Shown here piece by piece: positions 7,728 through 16,405 of a DNA stretch of 64,000 nt. The notes under the pieces were generated by a model. It did no database searches, was not told where the DNA came from, and was given only the letters and a program-made list of their open reading frames with translations. Source of the stretch: WHSM01 sp036375165 (GTDB taxonomy: Bacteria; Actinomycetota; Actinomycetes; Mycobacteriales; Micromonosporaceae); contig DASUSI010000140.1 in NCBI GenBank assembly GCA_036375165.1, positions 11,127 to 75,126 of the forward strand, read 5' to 3'. Position numbers and translations under genes: made by a program. The stretch's first letter is position 1. The number at the start of each line of letters is the position of its first letter.

Positions 7728-8408
7728 ATGGGGGCACGACGGACAGTGGCAGTGCTCGTCTGTGATCGCCTCGCGGTCATGCGTGCCGGGATCCGCGCAG
7801 TGCTCTCGGCCGAGTCGGACGTGGAGGTCGTCGGCGAGGCAGCCGACGTTCCGGGCGCGGTCGGTCTGGCCAGCCGCCTGCGGCCGGACATCGCCGTCGT
7901 CGAGAGTTCGTTGCCGAGTGGGGGCTGTCGGAGTCTTGCCCAGCAGTTGCACGAAGTCCTGTCCACCGCTGCCCCGAGAATCATCATCGTGAACGACGAC
8001 CGCAAAGACGACCCGCTGGCGGCGATCTCAATAGGGGTTTGCGCATTGGTCAGCCGCAGCCAACTGGATGACACACTGGGCGCGGTGGTCCGGGTGATCG
8101 CCCATTCCGAGGTCATTCTGCTTCCCCGTCCACTGATAAGCCAACTGCTCTGGTTGGCCGGTGACATTCAATCGGCGTCGCCAGGCATCATCGATCAGAA
8201 GGGACTCACCGGTCGCGAGCGCGAGGTCTTGATTCTTGTCGCGCAGGCCCTGAGTAACCAGGAAATCGCCGCCACTCTCCGCATAACAGAGGCGACCGTC
8301 CGCTCTCACATGCAACGCCTGCTGCACAAGCTCAATCTGCGCGACCGCGCACACATCGTTTCCTACGCGTACAGTGTCGGGTTGGTCCGGCCGCCGACTC
8401 AGGGGTGA
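7728..8408 (+). CDS. LuxR/NarL-type regulator with degenerate receiver domain
   Basis: A 226-residue protein from ATG 7728. The N-terminal 120 residues follow the receiver fold (VAVLVCDRLAVMRAGIRAVL), but the phospho-acceptor position, normally VLMDxxMP, reads AVVESSLPSG, so Asp is replaced by Glu; the conserved Lys near residue 105 is Ser (ALVSRSQ), and only one of the acidic pair remains. The C-terminal GLTGREREVLILVAQALSNQEIAATLRI and TVRSHMQRLLHKL is an intact LuxR helix-turn-helix. It probably does not respond to phosphorylation and may be constitutive or ligand-controlled. No histidine kinase is nearby. It converges on the foldase gene across a strong hairpin. Confidence 0.9.
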   Translation: MGARRTVAVLVCDRLAVMRAGIRAVLSAESDVEVVGEAADVPGAVGLASRLRPDIAVVESSLPSGGCRSLAQQLHEVLSTAAPRIIIVNDDRKDDPLAAISIGVCALVSRSQLDDTLGAVVRVIAHSEVILLPRPLISQLLWLAGDIQSASPGIIDQKGLTGREREVLILVAQALSNQEIAATLRITEATVRSHMQRLLHKLNLRDRAHIVSYAYSVGLVRPPTQG

Positions 8409-8420
8409 GTCGGCGGCCGG
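8387..8420. terminator. Bidirectional hairpin terminator
   Basis: Perfect 15-bp arms (8387-8401 and 8406-8420) around a GGGG loop, rich in GC. The stop codon of the regulator gene lies in the right arm, and the converging minus-strand gene ends at 8430. Position and stability fit termination from both sides. Confidence 0.75.
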
Positions 8421-8429
8421 GGCGGGCCG

Positions 8430-9419
8430 CTACGAACCGGTGTCAGGCACTGAATCCAGCGCGCGCTCGCGGAAACGGGCCAGGGCTTCCTGGTTGATCT
8501 CGATGGTCGCCAGGGGCTTCAGCTTCGCTTCCAGCTCAGCAATCACCTCTCCCCGCTTCTCGTGGAACAAGAGCTGCCGAACCCGGCGCGCGACATCGGC
8601 AGACCATTTCTCCGTGTCCAACCGCACGTCAGTCACCCGCACCACCCAGAACCGGCCATCCGCCGTGTCGGCCAGACCGACGTCACCGTCGTGGCGGGTC
8701 GCCACCACGATGCGCGCGACCGCCAGCGGGATCTCCTGTGGGGCTTCGTCGACCTCAGCCAGGAATCCGTCGGCGGCCCGGCTGGCCGCATCGGTTGAAT
8801 GCTGCCGAACCAGCTGTCGGAACTGCTCGTCGGTAGCTGTCGCGGCGGTCTCGACAAGGGTTTCGGCAAGCCGGCGATCGGTGAGAACGATGGCGCTCAC
8901 CCGAGCCCCTCGAAAGTGCGCCAGCCGATCGCGGTTGCCTTCGAAGAACGTGAGGACATCCGCTTTGGTCAGCGACTCGGCTGTGATGCCGCGCGCCGCG
9001 AGTTCCCGGTCCACCAGCCCCGTCGCCAGTGACGCGGCCACGACAGCTCGCGGACCTCGTTTGGCGACGACGCCCGTGCGACGAGCCTCCGCCGCCAGCA
9101 GGCGCACGATGATGGCATCGCGCAGAGCTGAGTCGACGGCGTCAAGGGGGCGGTTCGGGCCGAGCCATGGAGGCTGCGGACGGACATGTTGACCCACCTC
9201 CACGCCGTAGATTGGATCGCCGTCAACCGTCGCGATCACCTCCTGTGCAACGTCTGTCGGTGGTACCTGCGGACGTTGGAACAGCAGCACGATCCCGGCT
9301 ACGAAGACCGCGACCGCAACCACCAGAATCAGCCAGCGTGAGCCGGCCAGGAGAGTCCGCGACATCGAGGCGACCGGGGTCACGTGGGCAGGCGCACCGT
9401 CCTGCCCCTCAGTCAGCAT
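8430..9419 (-). CDS. Membrane-anchored parvulin-like (PpiC/SurA type) foldase
   Basis: I use ATG 9419, which overlaps the previous stop as ATGCTGA, giving 329 residues; an in-frame GTG lies at 9425. A membrane helix (WLILVVAVAVFVAGIVLLF, about residues 29-48) anchors an extracytoplasmic part. It continues with a SurA-like N-region (VIATVDGDPIYGVEVGQHV) and a domain patterned on PpiC: VSAIVLTDRRLAETLV, then FRQLVRQHSTD, ADGFLAEV and DGRFWVVRVTDV. The catalytic-site His of PpiC (usually xHIL) is Ala here, so it may be a chaperone rather than an active isomerase. Coupling to the Cys-rich secreted protein suggests a dedicated folding helper. Confidence 0.8.
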   Translation of the reverse strand: MLTEGQDGAPAHVTPVASMSRTLLAGSRWLILVVAVAVFVAGIVLLFQRPQVPPTDVAQEVIATVDGDPIYGVEVGQHVRPQPPWLGPNRPLDAVDSALRDAIIVRLLAAEARRTGVVAKRGPRAVVAASLATGLVDRELAARGITAESLTKADVLTFFEGNRDRLAHFRGARVSAIVLTDRRLAETLVETAATATDEQFRQLVRQHSTDAASRAADGFLAEVDEAPQEIPLAVARIVVATRHDGDVGLADTADGRFWVVRVTDVRLDTEKWSADVARRVRQLLFHEKRGEVIAELEAKLKPLATIEINQEALARFRERALDSVPDTGS

Positions 9420-10336
9420 TGCCACCCGCAGTTCTGCTGGCCGAACAAGAAATCGTCGTCAGCTTCCCAGTACTCGTCTCCACATTCGGAGTCCCACGGG
9501 TTGGTGCAACCACCGTGATATCCGCAGCAGGTGTCGTGGTCAAGGCAGTCGTAGGTGTAGATGCCGAGACCGTCCGGGACACAGCAGCCTCCCCCGCAGC
9601 GGCCCCGACAGTTGGCAGCCTGGCCGATCTGCTCAGAGGCACACGTGAAGCAATGGCTGTCCGCGTCGTGGCAGGCCCATGCGGATCCGCTGCAACCGGT
9701 ATAGAGCACTCCGTCCTCATTGGATTGTTGGCATGCCGCCGTGCTTACCTCACCGGTCACCGGATCCAGGCACTTGTCACCTGGGCGGCGTAGCTTGCCG
9801 GCTTCGCCCGCAGGAATCTTCTTAGCCTTGTCACTCTCGACCACTCCGCTGAACGAGTCGCCGGTGAGTGCGAGACCGGCTGGAGCCTCGGACCAGTACG
9901 ACACCGCTCGATAAAGCAGCGCCTCGTGCGGGCCGATCGGATTGACCTTCGGCTTGATCTGCCGGGCCAGCGCCCGCTCCATGCCTGCCAGTGCGGACTT
10001 GCCCTCGGTACCCAGGATCTGCCCGTCGCCGCTCCACGAACCTGACCGTGACGCGAAGTCAACCGTCGCGGTCAGCCGCACACCGTTCACCACCAGCCTC
10101 AAGGTGGCGCTGTCAGTACCCGTGCGACGGGCATCGTAGCTGACCAGGGAACCTGCGATACCGTACTGACCGACCACCTCGGTTCGATCGCGACTGTCGA
10201 TCACCAGATCGCCGTCGGCCGATGGAACGGCCAGCGGCTGCGCCTGCAGCGAACCGGGACCTGCCGTCGCGATGACCAAGCCAATTCCAGCCCCGAGCAT
10301 CACCCGTGGAATCCAGGTGGCGAGAATGGATGTCAT
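9413..10336 (-). CDS. Secreted Cys-rich protein with phospholipase-A2-like HD motif
   Basis: A 307-residue protein from ATG 10336 behind GGGAGGGTG. The signal peptide ends near SLQA (residue 32). The middle (about 35-180) looks all-beta. The C-terminal third carries about 17 Cys, including CGGGCCVPDGLG and TYDCLDHDTCCGYHGG. The latter resembles the CCxxHD(x)C core of secreted phospholipase A2, in which His is the base and Asp orients it, after a Gly-rich calcium loop. No experimental family is known to me for this arrangement. The gene directly precedes, and its stop overlaps the start of, the foldase gene. A role as secreted hydrolase or toxin is inference. Confidence 0.8.
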   Translation of the reverse strand: MTSILATWIPRVMLGAGIGLVIATAGPGSLQAQPLAVPSADGDLVIDSRDRTEVVGQYGIAGSLVSYDARRTGTDSATLRLVVNGVRLTATVDFASRSGSWSGDGQILGTEGKSALAGMERALARQIKPKVNPIGPHEALLYRAVSYWSEAPAGLALTGDSFSGVVESDKAKKIPAGEAGKLRRPGDKCLDPVTGEVSTAACQQSNEDGVLYTGCSGSAWACHDADSHCFTCASEQIGQAANCRGRCGGGCCVPDGLGIYTYDCLDHDTCCGYHGGCTNPWDSECGDEYWEADDDFLFGQQNCGWQC

Positions 10337-10543
10337 CCGATCACCCTCCCCAAAAAGCGTTTCACCGACTGTATGTGGGTGGCCATTTGTCTGTCGTCGG
10401 CGAGAGGTGTAGCGGGTATCAACAACGCGCGCAGGTGCAGACCGCTCTCAACGCAGCGATTAATCACCACGCATGATCCGGCGCGAGCGCTGGATCATGC
10501 AGCACAATGTCATGAAAGCCATCGTGTCTGAGGAGGCCGCCGC

Positions 10544-10990
10544 ATGAGGCTCGTCATTCTGCTCGCTGGAGTTCTTTTCGGCATCCTGCTGGCGAGCCTC
10601 ATCGCCATCTTTCTGGCCCGCCTGCCGACGTGGCGCGATCGCACCCCGATGATCAGCCGCTACGTGCTGGCGTCAGCCGTAGCGTCAGCGATTCTTGCGA
10701 GTGCGGCCGGGTTACCGCTGCTTATCGAGGATCGGACAGGACTCCCCGGTATCACGGCCACGGTGGCACCACCAGTTGTGCTGAGCCTCATCGCATTGGC
10801 CGTGGGCATCGCCGACCGGCGCTTCACCACGATCACGCTGTGGCTGGTCGCGTTCCTCGCACTGGCCTACGTGGTCGGGTATGGGCTCGGACTGGGCTTC
10901 TTTTACCTGCCGACCGCCGGGTTACTCGTCGGCGCGGCGGTCGTTCGGACCGTCAAACCCCGTCCCCTTGGTGACGACGCCGTCAGTTGA
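10544..10990 (+). CDS. Four-helix membrane protein of unknown function
   Basis: ATG 10544 follows GAGGAGG by 8 bases; 148 residues. Four hydrophobic segments (about 3-26, 40-58, 70-90, 100-140) with short loops and a basic C-terminus (VRTVKPRP) indicate an integral membrane protein with the C-terminus inside. No motif is recognised. It stands between the divergent foldase unit and the convergent persulfide dioxygenase gene, with no evident partner. Confidence 0.7.
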   Translation: MRLVILLAGVLFGILLASLIAIFLARLPTWRDRTPMISRYVLASAVASAILASAAGLPLLIEDRTGLPGITATVAPPVVLSLIALAVGIADRRFTTITLWLVAFLALAYVVGYGLGLGFFYLPTAGLLVGAAVVRTVKPRPLGDDAVS

Positions 10991-11005
10991 GCGCCCGGCC
11001 CGGGG

Positions 11006-12334
11006 CTACGCGGCGGCGGGGGTCCGCACCACGTCCGGCACTCCGGCTCCGGTGAGCACCACGGGTTGGAAGCCCTCGCGGACCAGCCAGGTGGCGGCGA
11101 TGCTGGCGCGTCGGCCGCTGGCGCAGATCACCAGCACCGGACGGTCCGGGTCGAGATCCTGGGGTACGCCGTCGCTGAACAGTTCCGGGAGGAACCGCTC
11201 GACCGCGCCATCGAGCCGAACGAGGACCCGCTCGCTGGGCATCCGTACGTCCAGCACCTGGGCGTCCGGTTCGGCCATCCGGCGGCGGAACATGTCCAGG
11301 TCGACCAGCTCGAACCGGGCGGTGGCCGCCTCGCCGAGGTCGCGTACCACGCCCTGGACCGTGTCGACGCCGATCTGCGCGAGTTGCGTGACCGGCTCGG
11401 TGAGGTCCTGGTCCGGTTCGGCCACCAGCACCATCGGGGAGCGGTACGGCAGCAACCAGCCGGCCCAGCTGCCGAAGTCGTCGGTGACCTCGATGCCCGT
11501 GGAACCGGGCAGGAACCCGGCGGCCTGCACGGCCCGGGGTCGGATGTCGACCACCTTGGCGTCGCGCGGCACGTCGGCCAGTGCCAGTTCCGGCACGCTG
11601 ACCGGCGGCATCGGCGGCACACCGAGGGTGTTCGCCGGTCCCATGTACTGGTAGAAGCGCGGGATCGGCATGGGCGCGGCCAGCAGCCGGTCCGCGAACT
11701 CCTCGGGGTCGGTGCATGCCAGCAGGGGGTTGCTGTCCAGTTCCTCGCCGATCGTGGAGGTGTACTGGCCGGCACCGCTCGCGGTGCAGAAGGAGCCCGC
11801 GCCGTGTGTCGGGTAGAGCCCCACGCCTCGGGGCAGCCCGGCGAGCCGGTGCAGCGAGCCGTACTGGAGTTTCGCCAGGGTACGGGCACGTGCCATGCCA
11901 AGCAGGTCGGGTCGGCCGGCGGAGGCGACCAGCAGGCTGCCGCCGGAGAACAACGCCACCGGCTCGCCCTCGATCAGCACCAGGTAGCTGGTGTGCTCCG
12001 GGGTGTGCCCGGGGGTGTGGATCGGCCGGAGGGTGAAGCTGTCGGCCTTGATCTCCTCCATGTGGAAGGCCGGGGTGTGCGGGTACGCGGCGGCTGCGGC
12101 GGCGGGGAGCACGAGTTCAGCCCCGGTTCGCTTCGCGGCCTGCTCGCCACCGGACACGTAGTCGTTGTGCAGGTGGGTTTCGAGTACGAAACGCAGGTCG
12201 ACGTCACGCTCAGCGGACACCCGCAGGAAGCGGTCGATGTCCCGCTGCGGGTCGATCAGGATGCCTTTGCCCTCGTGGACGAACAGGTACGTCTGGTCTC
12301 CCAGGCCAGGAGTGCGGAACGGGACGATCTCCAT
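11006..12334 (-). CDS. Persulfide dioxygenase-rhodanese fusion (MBL fold)
   Basis: ATG 12334 is preceded by GAGGAGGAAGG; 442 residues. The N-terminal metallo-beta-lactamase domain carries THLHNDYVSGG (H54, H56, D58) and the family's HTPGHTPEHTSYLV, as in ETHE1-like persulfide dioxygenases, which oxidise glutathione or low-molecular-weight persulfide to sulfite. A first rhodanese-like domain (about 250-345) has no Cys loop, and a second (about 350-442) has VICASGRRAS with an active-site Cys, as in CstB/BlrX-type fusions that process thiosulfate and persulfide. A CsoR/CstR-type palindrome lies 42 bases upstream of the start. Role: detoxification of reactive sulfur. Confidence 0.92.
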   Translation of the reverse strand: MEIVPFRTPGLGDQTYLFVHEGKGILIDPQRDIDRFLRVSAERDVDLRFVLETHLHNDYVSGGEQAAKRTGAELVLPAAAAAAYPHTPAFHMEEIKADSFTLRPIHTPGHTPEHTSYLVLIEGEPVALFSGGSLLVASAGRPDLLGMARARTLAKLQYGSLHRLAGLPRGVGLYPTHGAGSFCTASGAGQYTSTIGEELDSNPLLACTDPEEFADRLLAAPMPIPRFYQYMGPANTLGVPPMPPVSVPELALADVPRDAKVVDIRPRAVQAAGFLPGSTGIEVTDDFGSWAGWLLPYRSPMVLVAEPDQDLTEPVTQLAQIGVDTVQGVVRDLGEAATARFELVDLDMFRRRMAEPDAQVLDVRMPSERVLVRLDGAVERFLPELFSDGVPQDLDPDRPVLVICASGRRASIAATWLVREGFQPVVLTGAGVPDVVRTPAAA

Positions 12335-12375
12335 GCGCCTTCCTCCTCGGAACCTCGCTGTCCCCCATCTCGGGG

Positions 12376-12391
12376 ATACCCCGGGGGGTAC
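12376..12391. promoter_or_regulatory. CsoR/CstR-type operator candidate
   Basis: ATACCCCGGGGGGTAC contains the inverted halves TACCCC and GGGGTA separated by GG. Family knowledge: copper-sensing CsoR and persulfide-sensing CstR bind such C-tract/G-tract palindromes flanked by A/T. It lies in the promoter region of the persulfide dioxygenase-rhodanese gene, which is the classical CstR target. No CsoR/CstR gene is in the window. Confidence 0.6.
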
Positions 12392-12576
12392 CTTCCTTCG
12401 AGTATGTACGAATGCACGGACATCTGCAAGCCGCGCCGAGACAGGGAGGAAGAATTTCGACCACGGAATGCTGTGCGATGTGAGACCGAACCGCGCCAAT
12501 CCGACGCGGTCACCCGGGCACCTCGGGCTCCGCAGAGCAACCGCGCCGCACCGGCGGATCCCCACACCACAGCGGT

Positions 12577-12602
12577 GCCGGGGCCGCCGTGGCGGCCCCG
12601 GC
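12577..12602. terminator. GC-rich hairpin
   Basis: Perfect 12-bp arms GCCGGGGCCGCC and GGCGGCCCCGGC around a GT loop, the second of two hairpins downstream of the large beta-propeller gene when read on the minus strand. It may reinforce termination before the persulfide dioxygenase promoter. Confidence 0.55.
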
Positions 12603-12611
12603 ATCGGGGGT

Positions 12612-12652
12612 CCTGGAAGCTGAGTGTTCACATCGAGCACTCAACTTCCAGG
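12612..12652 (-). terminator. Terminator hairpin after the beta-propeller gene
   Basis: Arms CCTGGAAGCTGAGTG (12612-12626) and CACTCAACTTCCAGG (12638-12652) pair over 15 bases with one mismatch. It begins 20 bases past the stop of the minus-strand gene ending at 12673, the expected place for its terminator. Confidence 0.65.
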
Positions 12653-12672
12653 ATTTTCCAGGGAGGGCGGGA

Positions 12673-15600
12673 TCAGAGCTTCAGGGATTCGATCCGCAGG
12701 GACAGTGCCATCCTGCTGTCGGTACGCTCACCGACCCAGGTCTCCGGTGGCTGGTTGAACCGAGCGGTGTAGAACGCCGGCTTGCTCAGGTCCGGCAATC
12801 CGTGGCCGTCGGAGACGTGCAGCGACACCGTCATGTTGTCCCGCTCGACCACGTACCCGTCGAACAGGCAGTGGGCGTTGACGACCCCCTGCTTGGCCGG
12901 CAACCGGGTCCACTGGCGACGGAACTCGTCGTCGTTGAACCCCAGCAGCGCCCACACCACCTTGTGCTTGGACCTGACGCCGTCCAGGGAGAGCGAGTCG
13001 AGGGTGATCCGGATGTGGGACACCGGAGCCATCCCCTTCGCCCGCCGCAGCCGTACCTCGTACGTGCTGCCGCCGACGATCTCCCCGGCCTGGCGCTGCA
13101 GCACGCTGAACCGCTGCACCTGGCCGTACGGCGTCTTGTGTGACGCCTTGAACGTGAGCAGGCCCCGCAACGACCGGCCAGGTGCGACGTGGATCCCCCG
13201 GATCTCGGCCCGCTTGCTGGCGTCGAACTCGAAGATCCGCTCCTGGTCGAGTTGCTTGATGAAGTCGTACCGGCCAAGCCACGGCTCGTCGCCGGGCCGC
13301 TGGTACCACTCACCGATGTACTCGCCTTCCCGCGCGCCGTACACGGTGACTCCGTGCAAAGCCCGCTCAGTCAGTTCGACCGGCTCCAGTATCATGCCGA
13401 TGGTGCCCTCGGCGAAACTGACCGGCTCGATGATGACATCCAGCGTGTTCTGGTCCGGTAGGGCGTTGTGGAACTCGATCGGAACCAGGTACTGATCCGG
13501 CCGTGGCCCCGCCGCGTTGATCACGTGCAGGTTCTTCAGCGCGACCCGCTTCTCGGCGCGCACCAGGGCATCCACATTGGTCTGCGTTGTGGTGATCGGG
13601 TCGTCCGGGCAGGACATCACCGCGAGCAGGCAACTGTGGGTGGTGGCGCCGGCCGGAATCGACCAGTCCCAGGACACGATCACCGGGCGGTTCGGCTCGA
13701 GCACCGGGATGGTCTTCGCCGGGCCGACCGGGTGCCAGTTCGCCGTGGAGGACAGGTCGAAGTTCGGTGCTGTCAACGGGTTGGGCAGGGATGGCAGGCC
13801 GGTCGCGGCACTGGCGAAGAAGGCCCGCACCCGCACGTTGTTCGCCGTGGCCCAGCCCCGGTTGTGCACCTGCAGGTGGAACCGGTTGACCTTGGTACGT
13901 TGCGGGTCCTCGTGCACCAGGTCGGTGTCGAACTCGACGCCGTCGAACAGCCCGTCCGGGGTGAAGTACGGTGCCACATCGACCTTGATGTCCGGGCTCT
14001 CCCAGTAGTGCACTGAATCGGTTGTGTCGTTCGGGTTGGGCTGTCCGGTCGGCGACGGGAACCGCTCGCCGGTGTCGAGCAGGCTGTCCCGCAGGTACAG
14101 GTCCACCTGCGGCACCACGCTTCCAGGCGCGATGCCCACCTTGTACATGCCACGGCCGAACGTGGCGGCGTAGAGGGCGTTGTCCTCGGCGTCGACGTGC
14201 AGGTCGGCGATGATCGCGTTCGGCAGGCCGTTGTCGAACGCCTGCCAGATGGTGCCGCCGTCCTGGGTCCGGTACACACCCGCGTCGGTGCCGACGTACA
14301 TCGTGGTGGAGTTGTTCGGGTCCAGCGCCACGGCGTTGACGGTGATGTCGGGCAGGTCACCGCTGATGTCGGTCCAGGTGTTGCCGCCGGTGGTGCTGAG
14401 GAAGACGTGACCGGTCCCGAAACCACCGAAGCAGATCACGAGACGGTTCGCGTCGGTCCGGCTGACCGCGATGTCGGTGATCACCCGGGTGGGCAGCGGC
14501 ACCGTCGTCTTGTCGGCCCACGGGCTGGTGGCTCCGGCGTCGTCGCTGCGGTAGATGTGACTGCCAGCCGCGGCGTACACCCGGTTGGCGTTGGACCTCG
14601 CCACCGCGATGGCCGCGACCGCTCCGGCCAGCACCTGACTCGATGCGACCCAGTTCGTGGCCAGACCGTCGGTGCTGCGGAACACCCGCGTGGTGCCGCA
14701 GTAGAGCTTGTCGGGGTTGAACGGGTCCATCTCCATCACGCCGACCCACGGCGTGCCGTCCGAGAGTCCTCCGGTCTTGGAGACCCACGTGTTGCCGCCG
14801 TCGGTGGACTTCAGGATGTTTGTGTACTGGGTTTCGGCGTACATGGTGCGCGGGTCGGTGTGGTGAACCATCAGGTAGCCGCCGTCCGCACCCAGGATGT
14901 TGCGCCAGGTCAGGCCGCCGGTGCTCATGTTGGTGCCGTTGTCCTGCGTGCCGCCGCCAACCACGTTGGACAGCGTGTCCCAGGCGTTGACGTCGTAGAA
15001 CTGGGTCACGGTCAGACCGTGGCTGACCTTGGAGAAGCTGGCACCCTGGTTCGTGGAACGGTAGACACCACCGTCGTTGCACTCGTACACGATGGTCGGG
15101 TTGCTGGGGGCGAACACCGCGACATGCTGGTCGGCGTGCAGGCCAACGATCGCGGACCAGGTGAGACCGCCGTCGATGGTGCGCTCGACACCGACGCCGC
15201 CGACCAGGATCACGTCCTCGTCATCGGGGGCCACCGCGATCATGTCGCACCAGCCGGTCCAGCCGGCGCCGTGGCTGCCCGCGACGGTGCTCCAACTCGT
15301 CCCCCGGTTGGTGGAAAGGTAGACCGTGCCGACACTCTTGGCGGCGAGGAACTTCGAGCCGTGAGTGCCCGCCGTACCGATGGTGAGCTTCACCCAGTTG
15401 GCGGCCGAGCCAATCGGTCCGGTGGTGAGCTTGGACCAGGTGGCGCCGTTGTCGGTGCTGCGGTAGATCCCGTCCAGATGGACGCTCGCGTAGAGGTTGT
15501 CGGCATCATTCGGGTCGATCACCACGTCGGCGATCTGCCCTGAGAGCACCGTGGTCCAGCTGGCCCCGGCGTTGACGGACCGCTCCAGGCCGCTCTGGCC

Positions 15601-16230
15601 GGCGACAAAGATCCGGCTGGCGCTGGTCGGGGAGACCGCGACCTTGGAGATCCTGCGGTTGACCAGAGTGGTGTGCCGGATCCAGGTCGCGCCCGCGTCC
15701 GTGGACACGTACAGGCCGGCTCCCGGGTAGGACGGGCCGTAGTTCGGCGTCCACTCTCCGGTGGCGGCGTAGATCGTGTCCGGCGCGCTGGGCGCGATCG
15801 CGATGCTGCCGAAGTTCATGGTCTCCTGGTCGTCCCACAGCCCTCGCCAGGACTGGCCGGCGTCGGTGGTCTTCCAGACGCCACCGGAGGCGGCACCCGC
15901 GTACACGATGTCGGGGTTGGTGGGGTGCACCGCGATGGACTTGACCCGGCCGTTGACGTTCCGTGGGCCGATCGAGAACCATGGCGTGCCAGCGCCGGCA
16001 GGGCCGTACGCCGCCATGTGGTCGGTGCGGTCGATCTGATTCTTGATCTTGGCGGTCTTGAGCCGCAGGGCGCGCTCCAGGAACTCGGCGAGTTCCTTGT
16101 CGTTTCCGGAGCGACCGATGCGGAACCACTTGGTACGCCACTCGAATTTACGGTTCCGCAATGCGTATTCAGGGGTGCCATTTTGCCGGGTGACCGGCTG
16201 AACAGCCTTGTCACCCTCAGTGGTCTTCAT
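12673..16230 (-). CDS. Large BNR/VPS10-type beta-propeller protein
   Basis: 1185 residues from ATG 16230, behind TTAGGAG. Residues about 85-720 hold at least ten Asp-box repeats of the S/T-x-D-x-G-x-x-W type (VWKTTDAGQSW, LYVSTDAGATW, IYRSTDNGATW, ILKSTDGGNTW, VFLSTTGGNTW, VYRTQDGGTIW), as in sortilin/VPS10 and BNR sialidase-like propellers. These probably form one double or two tandem propellers. The last 450 residues look like Ig-like beta-sandwich domains (VHNRGWATANNVRVRAFF is CARDB-like) with an unassigned final domain. No signal peptide is visible: the start is hydrophilic (MKTTEGDKAVQPV), so it is either cytoplasmic or exported by a non-classical route. Catalytic sialidase residues are not evident. 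Monocistronic. Confidence 0.88.
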   Translation of the reverse strand: MKTTEGDKAVQPVTRQNGTPEYALRNRKFEWRTKWFRIGRSGNDKELAEFLERALRLKTAKIKNQIDRTDHMAAYGPAGAGTPWFSIGPRNVNGRVKSIAVHPTNPDIVYAGAASGGVWKTTDAGQSWRGLWDDQETMNFGSIAIAPSAPDTIYAATGEWTPNYGPSYPGAGLYVSTDAGATWIRHTTLVNRRISKVAVSPTSASRIFVAGQSGLERSVNAGASWTTVLSGQIADVVIDPNDADNLYASVHLDGIYRSTDNGATWSKLTTGPIGSAANWVKLTIGTAGTHGSKFLAAKSVGTVYLSTNRGTSWSTVAGSHGAGWTGWCDMIAVAPDDEDVILVGGVGVERTIDGGLTWSAIVGLHADQHVAVFAPSNPTIVYECNDGGVYRSTNQGASFSKVSHGLTVTQFYDVNAWDTLSNVVGGGTQDNGTNMSTGGLTWRNILGADGGYLMVHHTDPRTMYAETQYTNILKSTDGGNTWVSKTGGLSDGTPWVGVMEMDPFNPDKLYCGTTRVFRSTDGLATNWVASSQVLAGAVAAIAVARSNANRVYAAAGSHIYRSDDAGATSPWADKTTVPLPTRVITDIAVSRTDANRLVICFGGFGTGHVFLSTTGGNTWTDISGDLPDITVNAVALDPNNSTTMYVGTDAGVYRTQDGGTIWQAFDNGLPNAIIADLHVDAEDNALYAATFGRGMYKVGIAPGSVVPQVDLYLRDSLLDTGERFPSPTGQPNPNDTTDSVHYWESPDIKVDVAPYFTPDGLFDGVEFDTDLVHEDPQRTKVNRFHLQVHNRGWATANNVRVRAFFASAATGLPSLPNPLTAPNFDLSSTANWHPVGPAKTIPVLEPNRPVIVSWDWSIPAGATTHSCLLAVMSCPDDPITTTQTNVDALVRAEKRVALKNLHVINAAGPRPDQYLVPIEFHNALPDQNTLDVIIEPVSFAEGTIGMILEPVELTERALHGVTVYGAREGEYIGEWYQRPGDEPWLGRYDFIKQLDQERIFEFDASKRAEIRGIHVAPGRSLRGLLTFKASHKTPYGQVQRFSVLQRQAGEIVGGSTYEVRLRRAKGMAPVSHIRITLDSLSLDGVRSKHKVVWALLGFNDDEFRRQWTRLPAKQGVVNAHCLFDGYVVERDNMTVSLHVSDGHGLPDLSKPAFYTARFNQPPETWVGERTDSRMALSLRIESLKL

Positions 16231-16405
16231 AGGTTTCTCCTAAGGGAGAGAATTTATACACGGATAGCGCTTCCCTCACTGTTCGTCCGCCATACGAACC
16301 ACCCACAGGGCCGGAAGTCCCACCAGAAACTCTGAAAGTCCCCCGGTCGGACAGCGGTACCGATTCGGTCTGTGCATGACACAACTCGCAGCCTGAGGTC
16401 CGGCT

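Noticed and set aside
12577..12660. CRISPR-like repeated stems
   Set aside because: Two unrelated hairpins; no third copy and no regular spacers. No CRISPR array or tRNA was seen anywhere in the window.
11066..12772. A 568-codon plus-strand open frame
   Set aside because: It is the antisense shadow of the persulfide dioxygenase gene and its flank; no start signal and a low-complexity product.
14197..15543. A 448-codon plus-strand open frame
   Set aside because: Antisense to the Asp-box repeats of the beta-propeller gene.
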